Shown: in pieces, positions 17,017 through 27,139 of the stretch
How the letters are laid out: each line of letters begins with the position of its first letter
Position numbering within the stretch: the stretch's first letter is position 1
NCBI GenBank assembly: GCA_002479245.1
Contig: DLMG01000318.1
Span: forward strand, 7,367-41,732
From: Verrucomicrobia subdivision 3 bacterium UBA7542
Lineage (GTDB): Bacteria; Verrucomicrobiota; Verrucomicrobiia; Limisphaerales; UBA11358
DNA: 34,366 bases
Reading direction: 5' to 3'
The notes under the pieces: generated by a model
Seen by the model: only the letters and a program-made list of their open reading frames with translations
What the model was told of the DNA's origin: nothing
Databases searched by the model: none
Program-made: the position numbers and the translations under genes

Positions 17017-17733
17017 ATGAGCCAGATTTTCAACATCTATTGTGACGAAAGCTGCCATCTGGAAAACGACGGTCAGCCGGTGATGGTGCTGGGGGCGTTG
17101 TCCTGCCCGGCGGATCAGGCGCGCGCCCTATCGTTGCAGATTCGCGACGTTAAACGGAAACACAAGCTGGCCGATGATTTTGAAATCAAATGGGCCAAGG
17201 TGTCGCCGGGGCAGGTTGATTTTTATCTGGAGCTGGTGGATTTGTTTTTTGCCACGGACTGCCTGTCGTTTCGCGGGCTGGTTGTGCCCAATAAAGAGGT
17301 GCTCCGACACGCGGAGTTCCAGCAGTCGCACGACAAGTGGTATTACAAAATGTATTACCTCCTGCTCCGGCCCATTCCCAAACCGCCGGATCAATACCGA
17401 ATCTATCTGGACATCAAAGATACCCAGGGCGGTCGGAAAGTGCGCGAACTGGAGGAATACCTGAAACATGGCGTTCATGATTTTGCGGGCGAAGTCGTTG
17501 CCGGCATCCAGCAGGCCCATTCGCACGAACTGGCGGCGATGCAATTAGCGGATTTGTTGATTGGCGCGTTGAGTTATTTACACCGCCAGTTGCAAACCAG
17601 CCCGGCCAAGCTCGCGTTGATTGAGCGCATCAAGCAACGGAGTGAATTAACGCTGAAATGGTCCACCGCGCCGGGCCGGAAGAAATATGACCTGTTCATC
17701 TGGGAGGCTAATCAGGGGGATGCCGGACAATGA
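17017..17733 (+). CDS. DUF3800 domain protein
   Basis: 238 residues. The N-terminal IYCDESCHLENDGQPVMVLG motif with an acidic DES, a later YLDIKDTQGG strand, and the C-terminal AAMQLADLLIGAL fit DUF3800, an RNase H-like fold with acidic active-site residues (D and E near 8-9, D near 180). DUF3800 proteins are frequent in mobile elements and restriction loci; nuclease activity is a family-level prediction. Its stop overlaps the next ATG. Confidence 0.85.
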   Translation: MSQIFNIYCDESCHLENDGQPVMVLGALSCPADQARALSLQIRDVKRKHKLADDFEIKWAKVSPGQVDFYLELVDLFFATDCLSFRGLVVPNKEVLRHAEFQQSHDKWYYKMYYLLLRPIPKPPDQYRIYLDIKDTQGGRKVRELEEYLKHGVHDFAGEVVAGIQQAHSHELAAMQLADLLIGALSYLHRQLQTSPAKLALIERIKQRSELTLKWSTAPGRKKYDLFIWEANQGDAGQ

Positions 17734-18224
17734 TTCTGCCGCCAAAATTAAGCGTGGGAGATTTTCCCGGCGCGGATTATGCCGAACGCTGGAAGGCGTT
17801 TCTGGAAGGCATCTATCAGGTGTTCCTTCGTGACGTGGCCCACGGCCACCTGTCCTTTCAGGGCAAGCCGGTCAAGTGCCGGTATCACGAGCCTTACGAC
17901 GGCAAACATTTTTCCTTTTGGCATTTGATGTCCGAAGGCAGGGAGGAGCAGGATCGCGTCCCGGATTTGGAGCGTTGCGCTCGGATTCCGTGGATTGCCC
18001 CGGTCATCCAAAACGCCGACGATGCCGCACATGTCCGATGGTGGGAAAATGAACGCTCATCATCACGCGGTGTAAAAACCCATGTTCCGTTGTGGCTGTT
18101 TGAACATGACTATGCGGTGATCCTAGAAAAGCGGCCGGATTTTTATTTGTTGCTCACAACGTATTGCCTACGTCCGCGTCAGGTTGAGAAGTTTGAGCAG
18201 GAATGGCAGGAGTGGAACGCTTAA
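17730..18224 (+). CDS. Uncharacterised protein, possibly a BECR/RelE-fold nuclease
   Basis: 164 residues, translationally coupled to the DUF3800 gene (ATGA). The pattern KHFSFWHLMSEG near 55-66, ERCARIPWIAPVI near 77-89, a beta strand with YAVILEKR and the ending FYLLLTTYCLRP resembles phage-type proteins with a BECR (Barnase-EndoU-ColicinE5/D-RelE) fold. Those place a His early and T-x-Y late in the active site. I recall similar plasmid and phage proteins but no firm name. The function is unproven. It is the last gene of the cargo before hsdR and is followed by a hairpin. Confidence 0.5.
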   Translation: MILPPKLSVGDFPGADYAERWKAFLEGIYQVFLRDVAHGHLSFQGKPVKCRYHEPYDGKHFSFWHLMSEGREEQDRVPDLERCARIPWIAPVIQNADDAAHVRWWENERSSSRGVKTHVPLWLFEHDYAVILEKRPDFYLLLTTYCLRPRQVEKFEQEWQEWNA

Positions 18225-18231
18225 AATGGCA

Positions 18232-18254
18232 GAGGCCACCATTTAGGCGGCCTC
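18232..18254 (+). terminator. Hairpin after the hsdM-to-17730 operon
   Basis: GAGGCC (18232-18237) pairs with GGCCTC (18249-18254). Two further C:G pairs follow across one mismatch. It begins eight bases after the stop at 18224. No strong T-tract follows, so termination efficiency is unclear. Confidence 0.5.
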
Positions 18255-18296
18255 AGATATTCCTTCAACACATGGTTGATGAACTGAAACGAATAT

Positions 18297-18313
18297 AACC
18301 CAACAGTTGGGTT
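18297..18313. promoter_or_regulatory. Palindrome AACCCAA-CAG-TTGGGTT
   Basis: A perfect 7-bp inverted repeat with a 3-nt centre in the hsdR leader region. It fits either a dimeric-regulator operator or a small hairpin. Confidence 0.45.
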
Positions 18314-18473
18314 TGTAAACAACAAAATCGGCTTGATGGCAAACAACTTTAGCACATTTTCTTTGGGAAATGTCGTATTGACATCCGGGCGGCCAAAAGG
18401 GTCAATTCCAGGCGAATTCCTGCACAAATCGCGACATGGTCGCAATTCCACGGTGTTTTTACATGGAAAAGAT

Positions 18474-18759
18474 GAATCCCGACAAGAATCCCGACAAAAT
18501 GTCGGAATTCGCAGGAAATGGAACAGGGAATCCCGCCAAACCTCCCGCCATTTTGGCGGGAGGGTGGTAATCGGTGAACCGACGCTTCGTCATCCTGCCA
18601 TGATGCCACCCGGAATTCTTAACCGGACATTTATCCGGACATTTTGTCCGGGGAGTGCTGCCAGTTCAGTCCTTGCGACAATTCTCGCGACAAAGTGTCG
18701 CGGGCGGCGGAGCGCGGCTCCGGAAAATCCTGCCATTTATCCTGCCGAACTGGCAGGAT
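18474..18759. repeat. Five direct-direct-inverted hairpin modules upstream of hsdR
   Basis: Each module has a word X, the same X again exactly 12 nt later, then X in inverted orientation after a 3-5-nt loop. Module 1: GAATCCCGACAA at 18474 and 18486, inverse at 18500-18510. Module 2: TCCCGCCA at 18531 and 18543, inverse at 18554-18561. Module 3: CCGGACAT at 18623 and 18635, inverse TGTCCGG at 18645-18651. Module 4: GCGACA at 18675 and 18687, inverse at 18696-18701. Module 5: ATCCTGCC at 18727 and 18739, inverse GGCAGGAT at 18752-18759. X differs between modules but follows YCSGMCA. A simpler GCGAC-ATG-GTCGC site lies at 18431-18443. Confidence 0.85.
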
Positions 18760-18845
18760 GCCGCTATCCAGAAAGGAAACCGGACATGATATTCGGATTT
18801 GCCTACGATTTAGGAACAACCGCACACACCGACATCGAATAACGC

Positions 18846-22007
<3,162 letters not shown>

Positions 22008-22088
22008 TTCAGCGTGCAAAATCAATTCTGGTCGTTCCAGCTATGGGATGGGTTCATCTCAAGACTTTGAAGTATTTTCAAAAAAACA

Positions 22089-22125
22089 TTTGACAAAAAT
22101 GCGGACTGGTAATAATTTCTTACCA
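22089..22125 (+). promoter_or_regulatory. Promoter with overlapping palindromic operator for the 22139-27132 operon
   Basis: TTGACA (22089-22094) is followed after 17 bp by TAATTT (22112-22117), a good sigma-70-like promoter. A perfect inverted repeat CTGGTAA-N7-TTACCAG (22105-22125) straddles the -10 box exactly. A repressor there would block RNA polymerase. The XRE protein encoded 300 bp downstream is the obvious candidate. The predicted start site leaves only about 15 nt before ATG 22139. Confidence 0.65.
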
Positions 22126-22138
22126 GATGTAAGACATT

Positions 22139-22420
22139 ATGAATCGCAATGAAATGTTTAGATTGGTGTGCGCTCTTCTGCGGGATTCACCCGACTCGGA
22201 AGATGTGGAAATCACTTGGGAGACGAATCCATTCCAGGCGCTCGGCAAAGACAGTCATGATGGGATTGTGTTTGCGTGTTTATTCAGCGAGCGGCTCGGT
22301 ATTGAAATTGATCCCGAAATCAACCCGCTGGTGGATGACCAGCGCCAACGCGCAAGAACGGTCGGGGAGCTGGTTGATTGGTGTCTGGAACGCCTGCCAG
22401 CAAACAAGAAAGAGAAATAA
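22139..22420 (+). CDS. Acyl-carrier-protein-like small protein
   Basis: 93 residues. ALGKDSHDGIVFACLFSERL near 34-53, then GIEIDPEINPLVDD and RTVGELVDWCLERL, follows the ACP four-helix pattern. There is a D-S dipeptide (Ser39) at the start of helix II, where ACPs carry phosphopantetheine, and the usual T-V-x-x-L/V-V-D helix IV. Asp-Ser-Leu is replaced by Asp-Ser-His. It is first in the operon, four bases before the XRE gene. The prosthetic-group role is inference; a non-modified ACP-like fold is possible. Confidence 0.6.
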   Translation: MNRNEMFRLVCALLRDSPDSEDVEITWETNPFQALGKDSHDGIVFACLFSERLGIEIDPEINPLVDDQRQRARTVGELVDWCLERLPANKKEK

Positions 22421-22423
22421 TTT

Positions 22424-22768
22424 ATGCCGTCTCCCGAAGAAGATCGCCAAGCAATAGCCAATCGGTTACGCACCGCGCGCGAACACGCTGGCCTGTCCCA
22501 AGGGCAGGTTGCAAAGTTATTTGGTTATCAACGTCCAACCATCTCGGAGATCGAGGCAGGCCGACGACGTGTATCTGCCGAAGAATTAGCAAAATTTTGC
22601 GAAATATACGACGTCAGCGTCTCATGGATTGCCACGGAACAATCGGAAGTATCGAATCCGAATGTGGAACTGGCGGCTCGCGAATTGGTCAAACTCAAAA
22701 AAGAGGACTTAGACAAGGTGATGAACTTGCTTCAGACTCTCAGGAAATCGGAAAGGAAGACACGGTGA
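22424..22768 (+). CDS. XRE-family transcriptional regulator
   Basis: 114 residues with an N-terminal HTH_3 domain: RLRTAREHAGLSQGQVAKLF near 14-33, recognition helix QRPTISEIEAGRRR near 36-49, and EELAKFCEIYDVSVSWI. The C-terminal tail is charged and helical. Its stop overlaps the GTG start of the ImmA-type peptidase gene (GTGA). The pair resembles ImmR-ImmA-type switches, in which the peptidase cleaves the repressor upon a signal. It probably binds the palindrome at 22105-22125. Confidence 0.9.
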   Translation: MPSPEEDRQAIANRLRTAREHAGLSQGQVAKLFGYQRPTISEIEAGRRRVSAEELAKFCEIYDVSVSWIATEQSEVSNPNVELAARELVKLKKEDLDKVMNLLQTLRKSERKTR

Positions 22769-23622
22769 TTAACAAGAGTCTGGCCCGCCGCGCACTTCGC
22801 GGAGCATTGGAGGTCCGCAAAATGGCGCAGGTCTCGCTATCCACACCTCTTTGCATTTACGATGTCGCGGCGGAAAAACTTAAAATCGAGGTGCGGTTTC
22901 ATGCCGGGGCGAGCTTCGGGGGAATGTATGCCAGGGAAACCCAGACAATTTTAGTTCCGTCCGAACGCCCTACCGTCAGGCGGGTGTTCACCTGCGCCCA
23001 CGAGGTCGGCCACTGGTATTTTAATCACGGCACCAAAGTCGAGGTTTTGGGCGAAATGGAAAAAGGCGGAATGGATGACCCTGATGAAATTTTGGTCAAC
23101 CAATTCGCAGGCCACCTGCTCATGCCAAAGTGGGCGGTTGATAAATCATTCAAAGACCGAAAGCTAAATCCGGTCACAGCAACCGACCGGGATTTTTATG
23201 CCGTTGCGTGCCAATTTGGCGTGGGTTATGAAACGATCATAACACATTTGCGATACGCCCTCGATATGGTGTCGGCGCATCAAGCCGAACGATTGCTCCA
23301 AAGTTCGCCAAAGGCAATAAAGGAGCGAGTGCTTAATACTCCGTTTCCCGCCCGTCTTGTGTTGGTGGATTTGGCGTGGAAGCAAGACATTCCCATTGAT
23401 CTGGAAGTGGGAGACGGCGTTTTTCTGACATTCCAAGCGCTGGCCGAAAATGATCGGCTGGATGTTCAGTCGGTTTCAGGAGGTTCATTATTCCTAGCCG
23501 CCAAGCCCGGAATTTCCAAAGTGACAGCGACCGACAACTCTTGGGCCACATTTGTCCGAATTTCAAAAAATGGATTCACTGGCCGGAGCATTTACCGCCA
23601 TTTGGAGGACCCCGATGCCTAA
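22765..23622 (+). CDS. ImmA/IrrE-family metallopeptidase
   Basis: 285 residues, starting at GTG 22765, which overlaps the XRE stop and has GGAAAGGA upstream. Longer in-frame extensions into the XRE gene are not protein-like. FTCAHEVGHWYFNHG near 75-89 carries the HExxH zinc site, and DEILVNQFAGHLLMP supplies the downstream acidic ligand and the M-P motif of the family. A C-terminal domain of about 120 residues, possibly sensory, follows. The expected role is cleavage of the partner XRE repressor. Confidence 0.92.
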   Translation: MINKSLARRALRGALEVRKMAQVSLSTPLCIYDVAAEKLKIEVRFHAGASFGGMYARETQTILVPSERPTVRRVFTCAHEVGHWYFNHGTKVEVLGEMEKGGMDDPDEILVNQFAGHLLMPKWAVDKSFKDRKLNPVTATDRDFYAVACQFGVGYETIITHLRYALDMVSAHQAERLLQSSPKAIKERVLNTPFPARLVLVDLAWKQDIPIDLEVGDGVFLTFQALAENDRLDVQSVSGGSLFLAAKPGISKVTATDNSWATFVRISKNGFTGRSIYRHLEDPDA

Positions 23623-24472
23623 AAAAACCGCTGTTATTCATGCCACCAACGTCTCAGAGGGGTGGGCTGATATTTTTAATCTTGTCATGGCCGCGCCGGG
23701 GGCAAAAGCCGGCCCCATTGTCCTTGAGTTGGAGGCACAAAATGGTGTGGCTGTCGAAACGCCGATTATTCGGCAGTTAGTGGACGAGGAATTGAAGAAA
23801 CACGACAAATTTTCCATTGATACCACATCTTTCCTGATTTTTCCGTGGAAGCTATGGAATATGCTTGGCCAACCCGACTTGACACGTTTCACGGACATTT
23901 ACTTGAAAAAGGTTTTTCCGGCGCTTAAGCGGCGAGGGCCGATGCACAATAGTCATGGCACATATTTTCAGCGCATGATTCAGTTTTCTGGTTTCAGCGA
24001 AACGGCAGGAGTCCGTAAAGAAAAAGAGGTGAACCAGCTTCAGCGCATTTTGGAAATTTGGGGAAAAGCCGAGCAAAAAGGTCGGCATCCCCGTCATTCT
24101 GCCCTCCAGGCGACAATTTTTGATCCGGCAAAAGATCATCATGGCGCGGCGCTGTGTGTGTTTCCCTGCTTGCAACAGGTGAGTTTTAACTACCACGATA
24201 ATTTCCTGACAATCAATGCGTATTACCCCACACAATATTTATTTGATCGGGGCTATGGAAACTATTTGGGACTTTGCCAACTTGGTCAATTTATGGCCAA
24301 ACAAATGGGACTTACCTTTTCTGGCCTTGTTTGTTTTATCGGAAGCTGCCATCTGGGAGGAGCCGGGATAACGAAACAAACGCTCACGCCATTGAAAAGC
24401 CGCATAGAAGATTATCATAAAAAAATTTGTTCTGGAGCATTGCAAATCCCAGCCGAAGTCCGTGGAACATAA
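23615..24472 (+). CDS. Divergent thymidylate-synthase-like protein
   Basis: 285 residues; ATG 23615 with GGAGG 6 nt upstream, overlapping the peptidase gene. The C-terminal half resembles the thymidylate synthase core: FPCLQQVSFNYHDNFLTINA near 183-202 (Cys185 at the nucleophile position, P-C-x-x-Q), then YYPTQYLFDRGYGNYLGLCQ near 203-222, aligned with the Y-x-R-S-x-D-x-F-x-G-x-P-x-N segment, keeping Asn216. FIGSCHLGG near 241-249 sits where TS has D-x-H-x-Y. The R-S phosphate-binding pair is replaced by P-T, so the substrate may differ from dUMP, or catalysis may be lost. The N-terminal half is unfamiliar. Confidence 0.65.
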   Translation: MPKKTAVIHATNVSEGWADIFNLVMAAPGAKAGPIVLELEAQNGVAVETPIIRQLVDEELKKHDKFSIDTTSFLIFPWKLWNMLGQPDLTRFTDIYLKKVFPALKRRGPMHNSHGTYFQRMIQFSGFSETAGVRKEKEVNQLQRILEIWGKAEQKGRHPRHSALQATIFDPAKDHHGAALCVFPCLQQVSFNYHDNFLTINAYYPTQYLFDRGYGNYLGLCQLGQFMAKQMGLTFSGLVCFIGSCHLGGAGITKQTLTPLKSRIEDYHKKICSGALQIPAEVRGT

Positions 24473-24474
24473 TT

Positions 24475-25068
24475 ATGAAACCGTCACCGGCGCTATATGT
24501 ATTCGAGGGACCGGATGGTGTGGGCAAATCCACGCTTTCCAAGTGGTTCGCAAAAACTTTGCGGAGCCGGGGAGAGCGAGTTGTGATTTGGTCGTCGTTT
24601 CCTGGAAATGCAAAAGGTTCAGTTGGCGACTTGGTTTACAAGTTGCACCATGATCCGGCCAGTTTGAATGTCAAGGCAATCCATCCCCTATGTTTGCAGC
24701 TTTTTCACGTAGCCGCGCACATTGATGCCATTGAATCACGATTCGCCAAATGTGTCCGTGATGGAGCTACAATTGTTCTGGATCGTTATTGGTGGTCAAC
24801 TTGGGTGTATGGGCGATTCGATGGGGGTGACGCGGTAACGCTTGATAAAATGATCGCGATTGAAAAACGCACGTGGGGAAAAATCAAGCCTGCCAAAGTT
24901 TTTCTGGTTGCCCGTCACCTTTCAGAAAACTCTGAAAAGCAAAGACGACTAGAACAACTTTACGCGCAATTGGCTCGAAAAGAGGCTCACTTCACTCCGG
25001 TCGTGCGCGTCCTTAATGACGGGATTCTCAAAACGGCTAAAAACCAGATTCTTTCGTCCCTATTGTGA
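24475..25068 (+). CDS. Thymidylate kinase-like P-loop dNMP kinase
   Basis: 197 residues, starting at ATG 24475. Walker A ALYVFEGPDGVGKSTLSKWF near 6-25 and the DRYWWSTWVYG motif near 99-109 are those of TMK (usually D-R-Y-x-x-S-x-x-A-Y). It is close to the usual TMK length. The variant base-binding segment (WWSTWVYG) leaves room for an altered pyrimidine. In thymidine-hypermodifying phages a related dNMP kinase phosphorylates 5-hydroxymethyl-dUMP. The stop overlaps the next GTG start. Confidence 0.85.
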   Translation: MKPSPALYVFEGPDGVGKSTLSKWFAKTLRSRGERVVIWSSFPGNAKGSVGDLVYKLHHDPASLNVKAIHPLCLQLFHVAAHIDAIESRFAKCVRDGATIVLDRYWWSTWVYGRFDGGDAVTLDKMIAIEKRTWGKIKPAKVFLVARHLSENSEKQRRLEQLYAQLARKEAHFTPVVRVLNDGILKTAKNQILSSLL

Positions 25069-26129
25069 GGCAATTAAATTTTCAAAATATTAAGGCCGTC
25101 ACCCCGCGCAATTCTAAATCTCACGGCGTGTGGCCCAATATCCTCGTCAAGCTTGCACCTGCCAAACCAACCGAGGTGTTTAACTCATACTGGCACTTTG
25201 CGGCAGAGCGTCAGAAGGTTTTTTTTAAGCGGATTGCAAACGAACCCCCGCCGTGGACAGAAGATGACATTCTTCAGAGTTACAAGTTCACGAACGCCTA
25301 CCGAGCTTCCGACCGTGTGAGCCAGTATTTGATTCGCTGTATTCTTTACGACAAGCAGCGGTCCCCAGATGATATTTTCTTTCGTTGCCTACTTTTCAAG
25401 TTTTTCAACAAAATCGAAACATGGAAATTGCTCGAAGCGGAAATTGGCGAGATTCGCGCCGACACATTCGATGAACGTGCTTATGAACGTGTTCTAACGA
25501 AGGCCATGCGCGAGAAAACGCGAATCTATTCGGCGGCATATATCATGCCTTCTGGTGGTTCGTGGACAAAGTGCGTCTATAAACACCAGATGCACTTGAA
25601 ACTCATACGAAAAATGCTCGACGATAGGCTTTGGGAAAAACTTGCGTCAGCACCTTCAATGGGCAAGGCGTTTGAATTACTTCGATCATATCCCACCATC
25701 GGAGATTTTCTCGCCTATCAATACATCACGGACCTCAACTACAGCACACTCACGGATTTCACGGAGATGGAATTTGTCGTCCCCGGCCCGGGTGCCAAGC
25801 ATGGCATAAATAAATGTTTTGAAAGCATCGGCGGTTTAACGGAATCTGAAATTATTCGTTATGTCACGGATTGCCAGGAATTTTTCTTTGACCAGCTAGG
25901 CTTGTCATTTCAAAATCTGTGGGGACGCCGCCTTCAGCTCATTGATTGCCAAAACCTTTTCTGCGAAATTGATAAGTATGCCCGCGTGCGATTCCCAGAG
26001 TATTCAGAAGCTACTGGCCGCACTCGTATCAAGCAGGCTTACAAACGGTCACAACCATTGCCAAAACCATTTTATCCACCAAAATGGGGACTCAAAATCA
26101 ATCCAAACGCGGAGGTGTTAATTGGCTAA
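25065..26129 (+). CDS. 5-hmdU DNA kinase helical-domain family protein (DNA base hypermodification-type)
   Basis: 354 residues, starting at GTG 25065 in a GTGA overlap. Characteristic segments are FNSYWHFAAERQKVFFKRIA, WTEDDILQSYKFTNAYRASD and RVSQYLIRCILY (about 35-100). Later ones are FFRCLLFKFFNKIETWKLLE near 107, IYSAAYIMPSGG near 152, GDFLAYQYITDLNYS near 208, FVVPGPGAKHGINKCFES near 228 and RLQLIDCQNLFCEIDKYAR near 289. These match my memory of the family containing phage 5-hydroxymethyl-dU DNA kinases and glutamyl/putrescinyl-thymine pyrophosphorylases. Phage members act on hydroxymethyl-uracil in DNA. The bacterial substrate is unknown. Confidence 0.8.
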   Translation: MRQLNFQNIKAVTPRNSKSHGVWPNILVKLAPAKPTEVFNSYWHFAAERQKVFFKRIANEPPPWTEDDILQSYKFTNAYRASDRVSQYLIRCILYDKQRSPDDIFFRCLLFKFFNKIETWKLLEAEIGEIRADTFDERAYERVLTKAMREKTRIYSAAYIMPSGGSWTKCVYKHQMHLKLIRKMLDDRLWEKLASAPSMGKAFELLRSYPTIGDFLAYQYITDLNYSTLTDFTEMEFVVPGPGAKHGINKCFESIGGLTESEIIRYVTDCQEFFFDQLGLSFQNLWGRRLQLIDCQNLFCEIDKYARVRFPEYSEATGRTRIKQAYKRSQPLPKPFYPPKWGLKINPNAEVLIG

Positions 26130-27132
26130 CTTCATTCAAGCCCATAGTGCAAACGAGGCATGGTTACAAGCCCTCGATTTATTGTTCAAATCCTCCAACG
26201 CAACAGTCGCGCAAGGCCGAGGTGGTCTCACGACTGAATTGCTTCACTTGACAATCACCATCGAAGACCCACGGCAACGATGGGTGTTTGCCAGACAGCC
26301 TGCCATTAGCCCTGCCTTTGCGCTGGCCGAAGCAATTTGGATTATTTCTGGTCGAAACGATTCAGAAGTTCTGAAATTCTTGAATCGCGGCCTCCCAAAA
26401 TACTGCGGCGACGGTCCAACCTTATACGGAGCATACGGCCATCGGCTCCGACACCAGCATGGTCTCGACCAATTGGAGAACGCATACCAATCGTTAGTGG
26501 CGAACCCAGCTACCCGTCAAATTGTCATGCAAATCTGGGACGCGCAAACCGATCTTCCAGATTTTGAAGGCCGGCCTCGCTCGCCAGACATCCCTTGCAA
26601 CACGCAATCTATGCTCCGTGTCCAAAATGGCAAGCTACACTGGCTGCAAACCATGCGGAGTAATGACATCTTTCGTGGTTTGCCTTACAACTTCATCCAA
26701 TTCACAACTCTTCAAGAAGTAATCGCTGGTTGGCTTGGTCTTGAACTAGGCAATTACACTCATGTTGTCAGTTGCTTGCATTATTATCACGAAAATCGTG
26801 GCGATCTTGAAAAAACCAAAGCCGTCACCGCTATTTCCAACACCGATTCGCTTCTGTGTTCCAAGAATGATAGCGACACGGTTTTTAAGTTTTTGAGCGA
26901 CTTAATATCTGGAGTGCCCGAGGGTGTTGAACAAGTCATAAATTTCGCGCGACAACTCGATTCAGAAAACTACCCGATTGCTTTTAAGAACATGGGCAAT
27001 GTAATTTTGGCTGAGGCGGCCAAACGGCATAACCGCTTGGACTTGGTGTCAAGCCGGTTGTCCCATGTAAGCAGTCCATGTCTCCAAGAACTTATAAAAA
27101 ACTATTTTGCGAGGGTTGCCAACACTGTCTAA
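26122..27132 (+). CDS. Thymidylate synthase-family protein
   Basis: 336 residues. Start at TTG 26122, with GGAGG 6 nt upstream and an 8-base overlap with the previous gene. Core motifs are intact: PDIPCNTQ (Cys159 nucleophile), MRSNDIFRGLPYNFIQF near 178-194 (phosphate-binding Arg179-Ser180, Asp182, Asn190), and YTHVVSCLHYY near 212-222 (His220, Tyr222). It uses a TS-like mechanism on a dUMP- or dCMP-type substrate. Whether it makes dTMP or 5-hydroxymethyl-dUMP cannot be decided by eye. It is last in the operon and ends seven bases from the convergent RepB-like gene. Confidence 0.9.
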   Translation: MANFIQAHSANEAWLQALDLLFKSSNATVAQGRGGLTTELLHLTITIEDPRQRWVFARQPAISPAFALAEAIWIISGRNDSEVLKFLNRGLPKYCGDGPTLYGAYGHRLRHQHGLDQLENAYQSLVANPATRQIVMQIWDAQTDLPDFEGRPRSPDIPCNTQSMLRVQNGKLHWLQTMRSNDIFRGLPYNFIQFTTLQEVIAGWLGLELGNYTHVVSCLHYYHENRGDLEKTKAVTAISNTDSLLCSKNDSDTVFKFLSDLISGVPEGVEQVINFARQLDSENYPIAFKNMGNVILAEAAKRHNRLDLVSSRLSHVSSPCLQELIKNYFARVANTV

Positions 27133-27139
27133 TTCTCGT

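Noticed and set aside
18333..18842. A 169-codon plus-strand ORF ending four bases before hsdR
   Set aside because: It runs through the hairpin modules, its translation is an S/R/Q/G-rich reflection of the repeats, and it has no recognisable domain or ribosome site.
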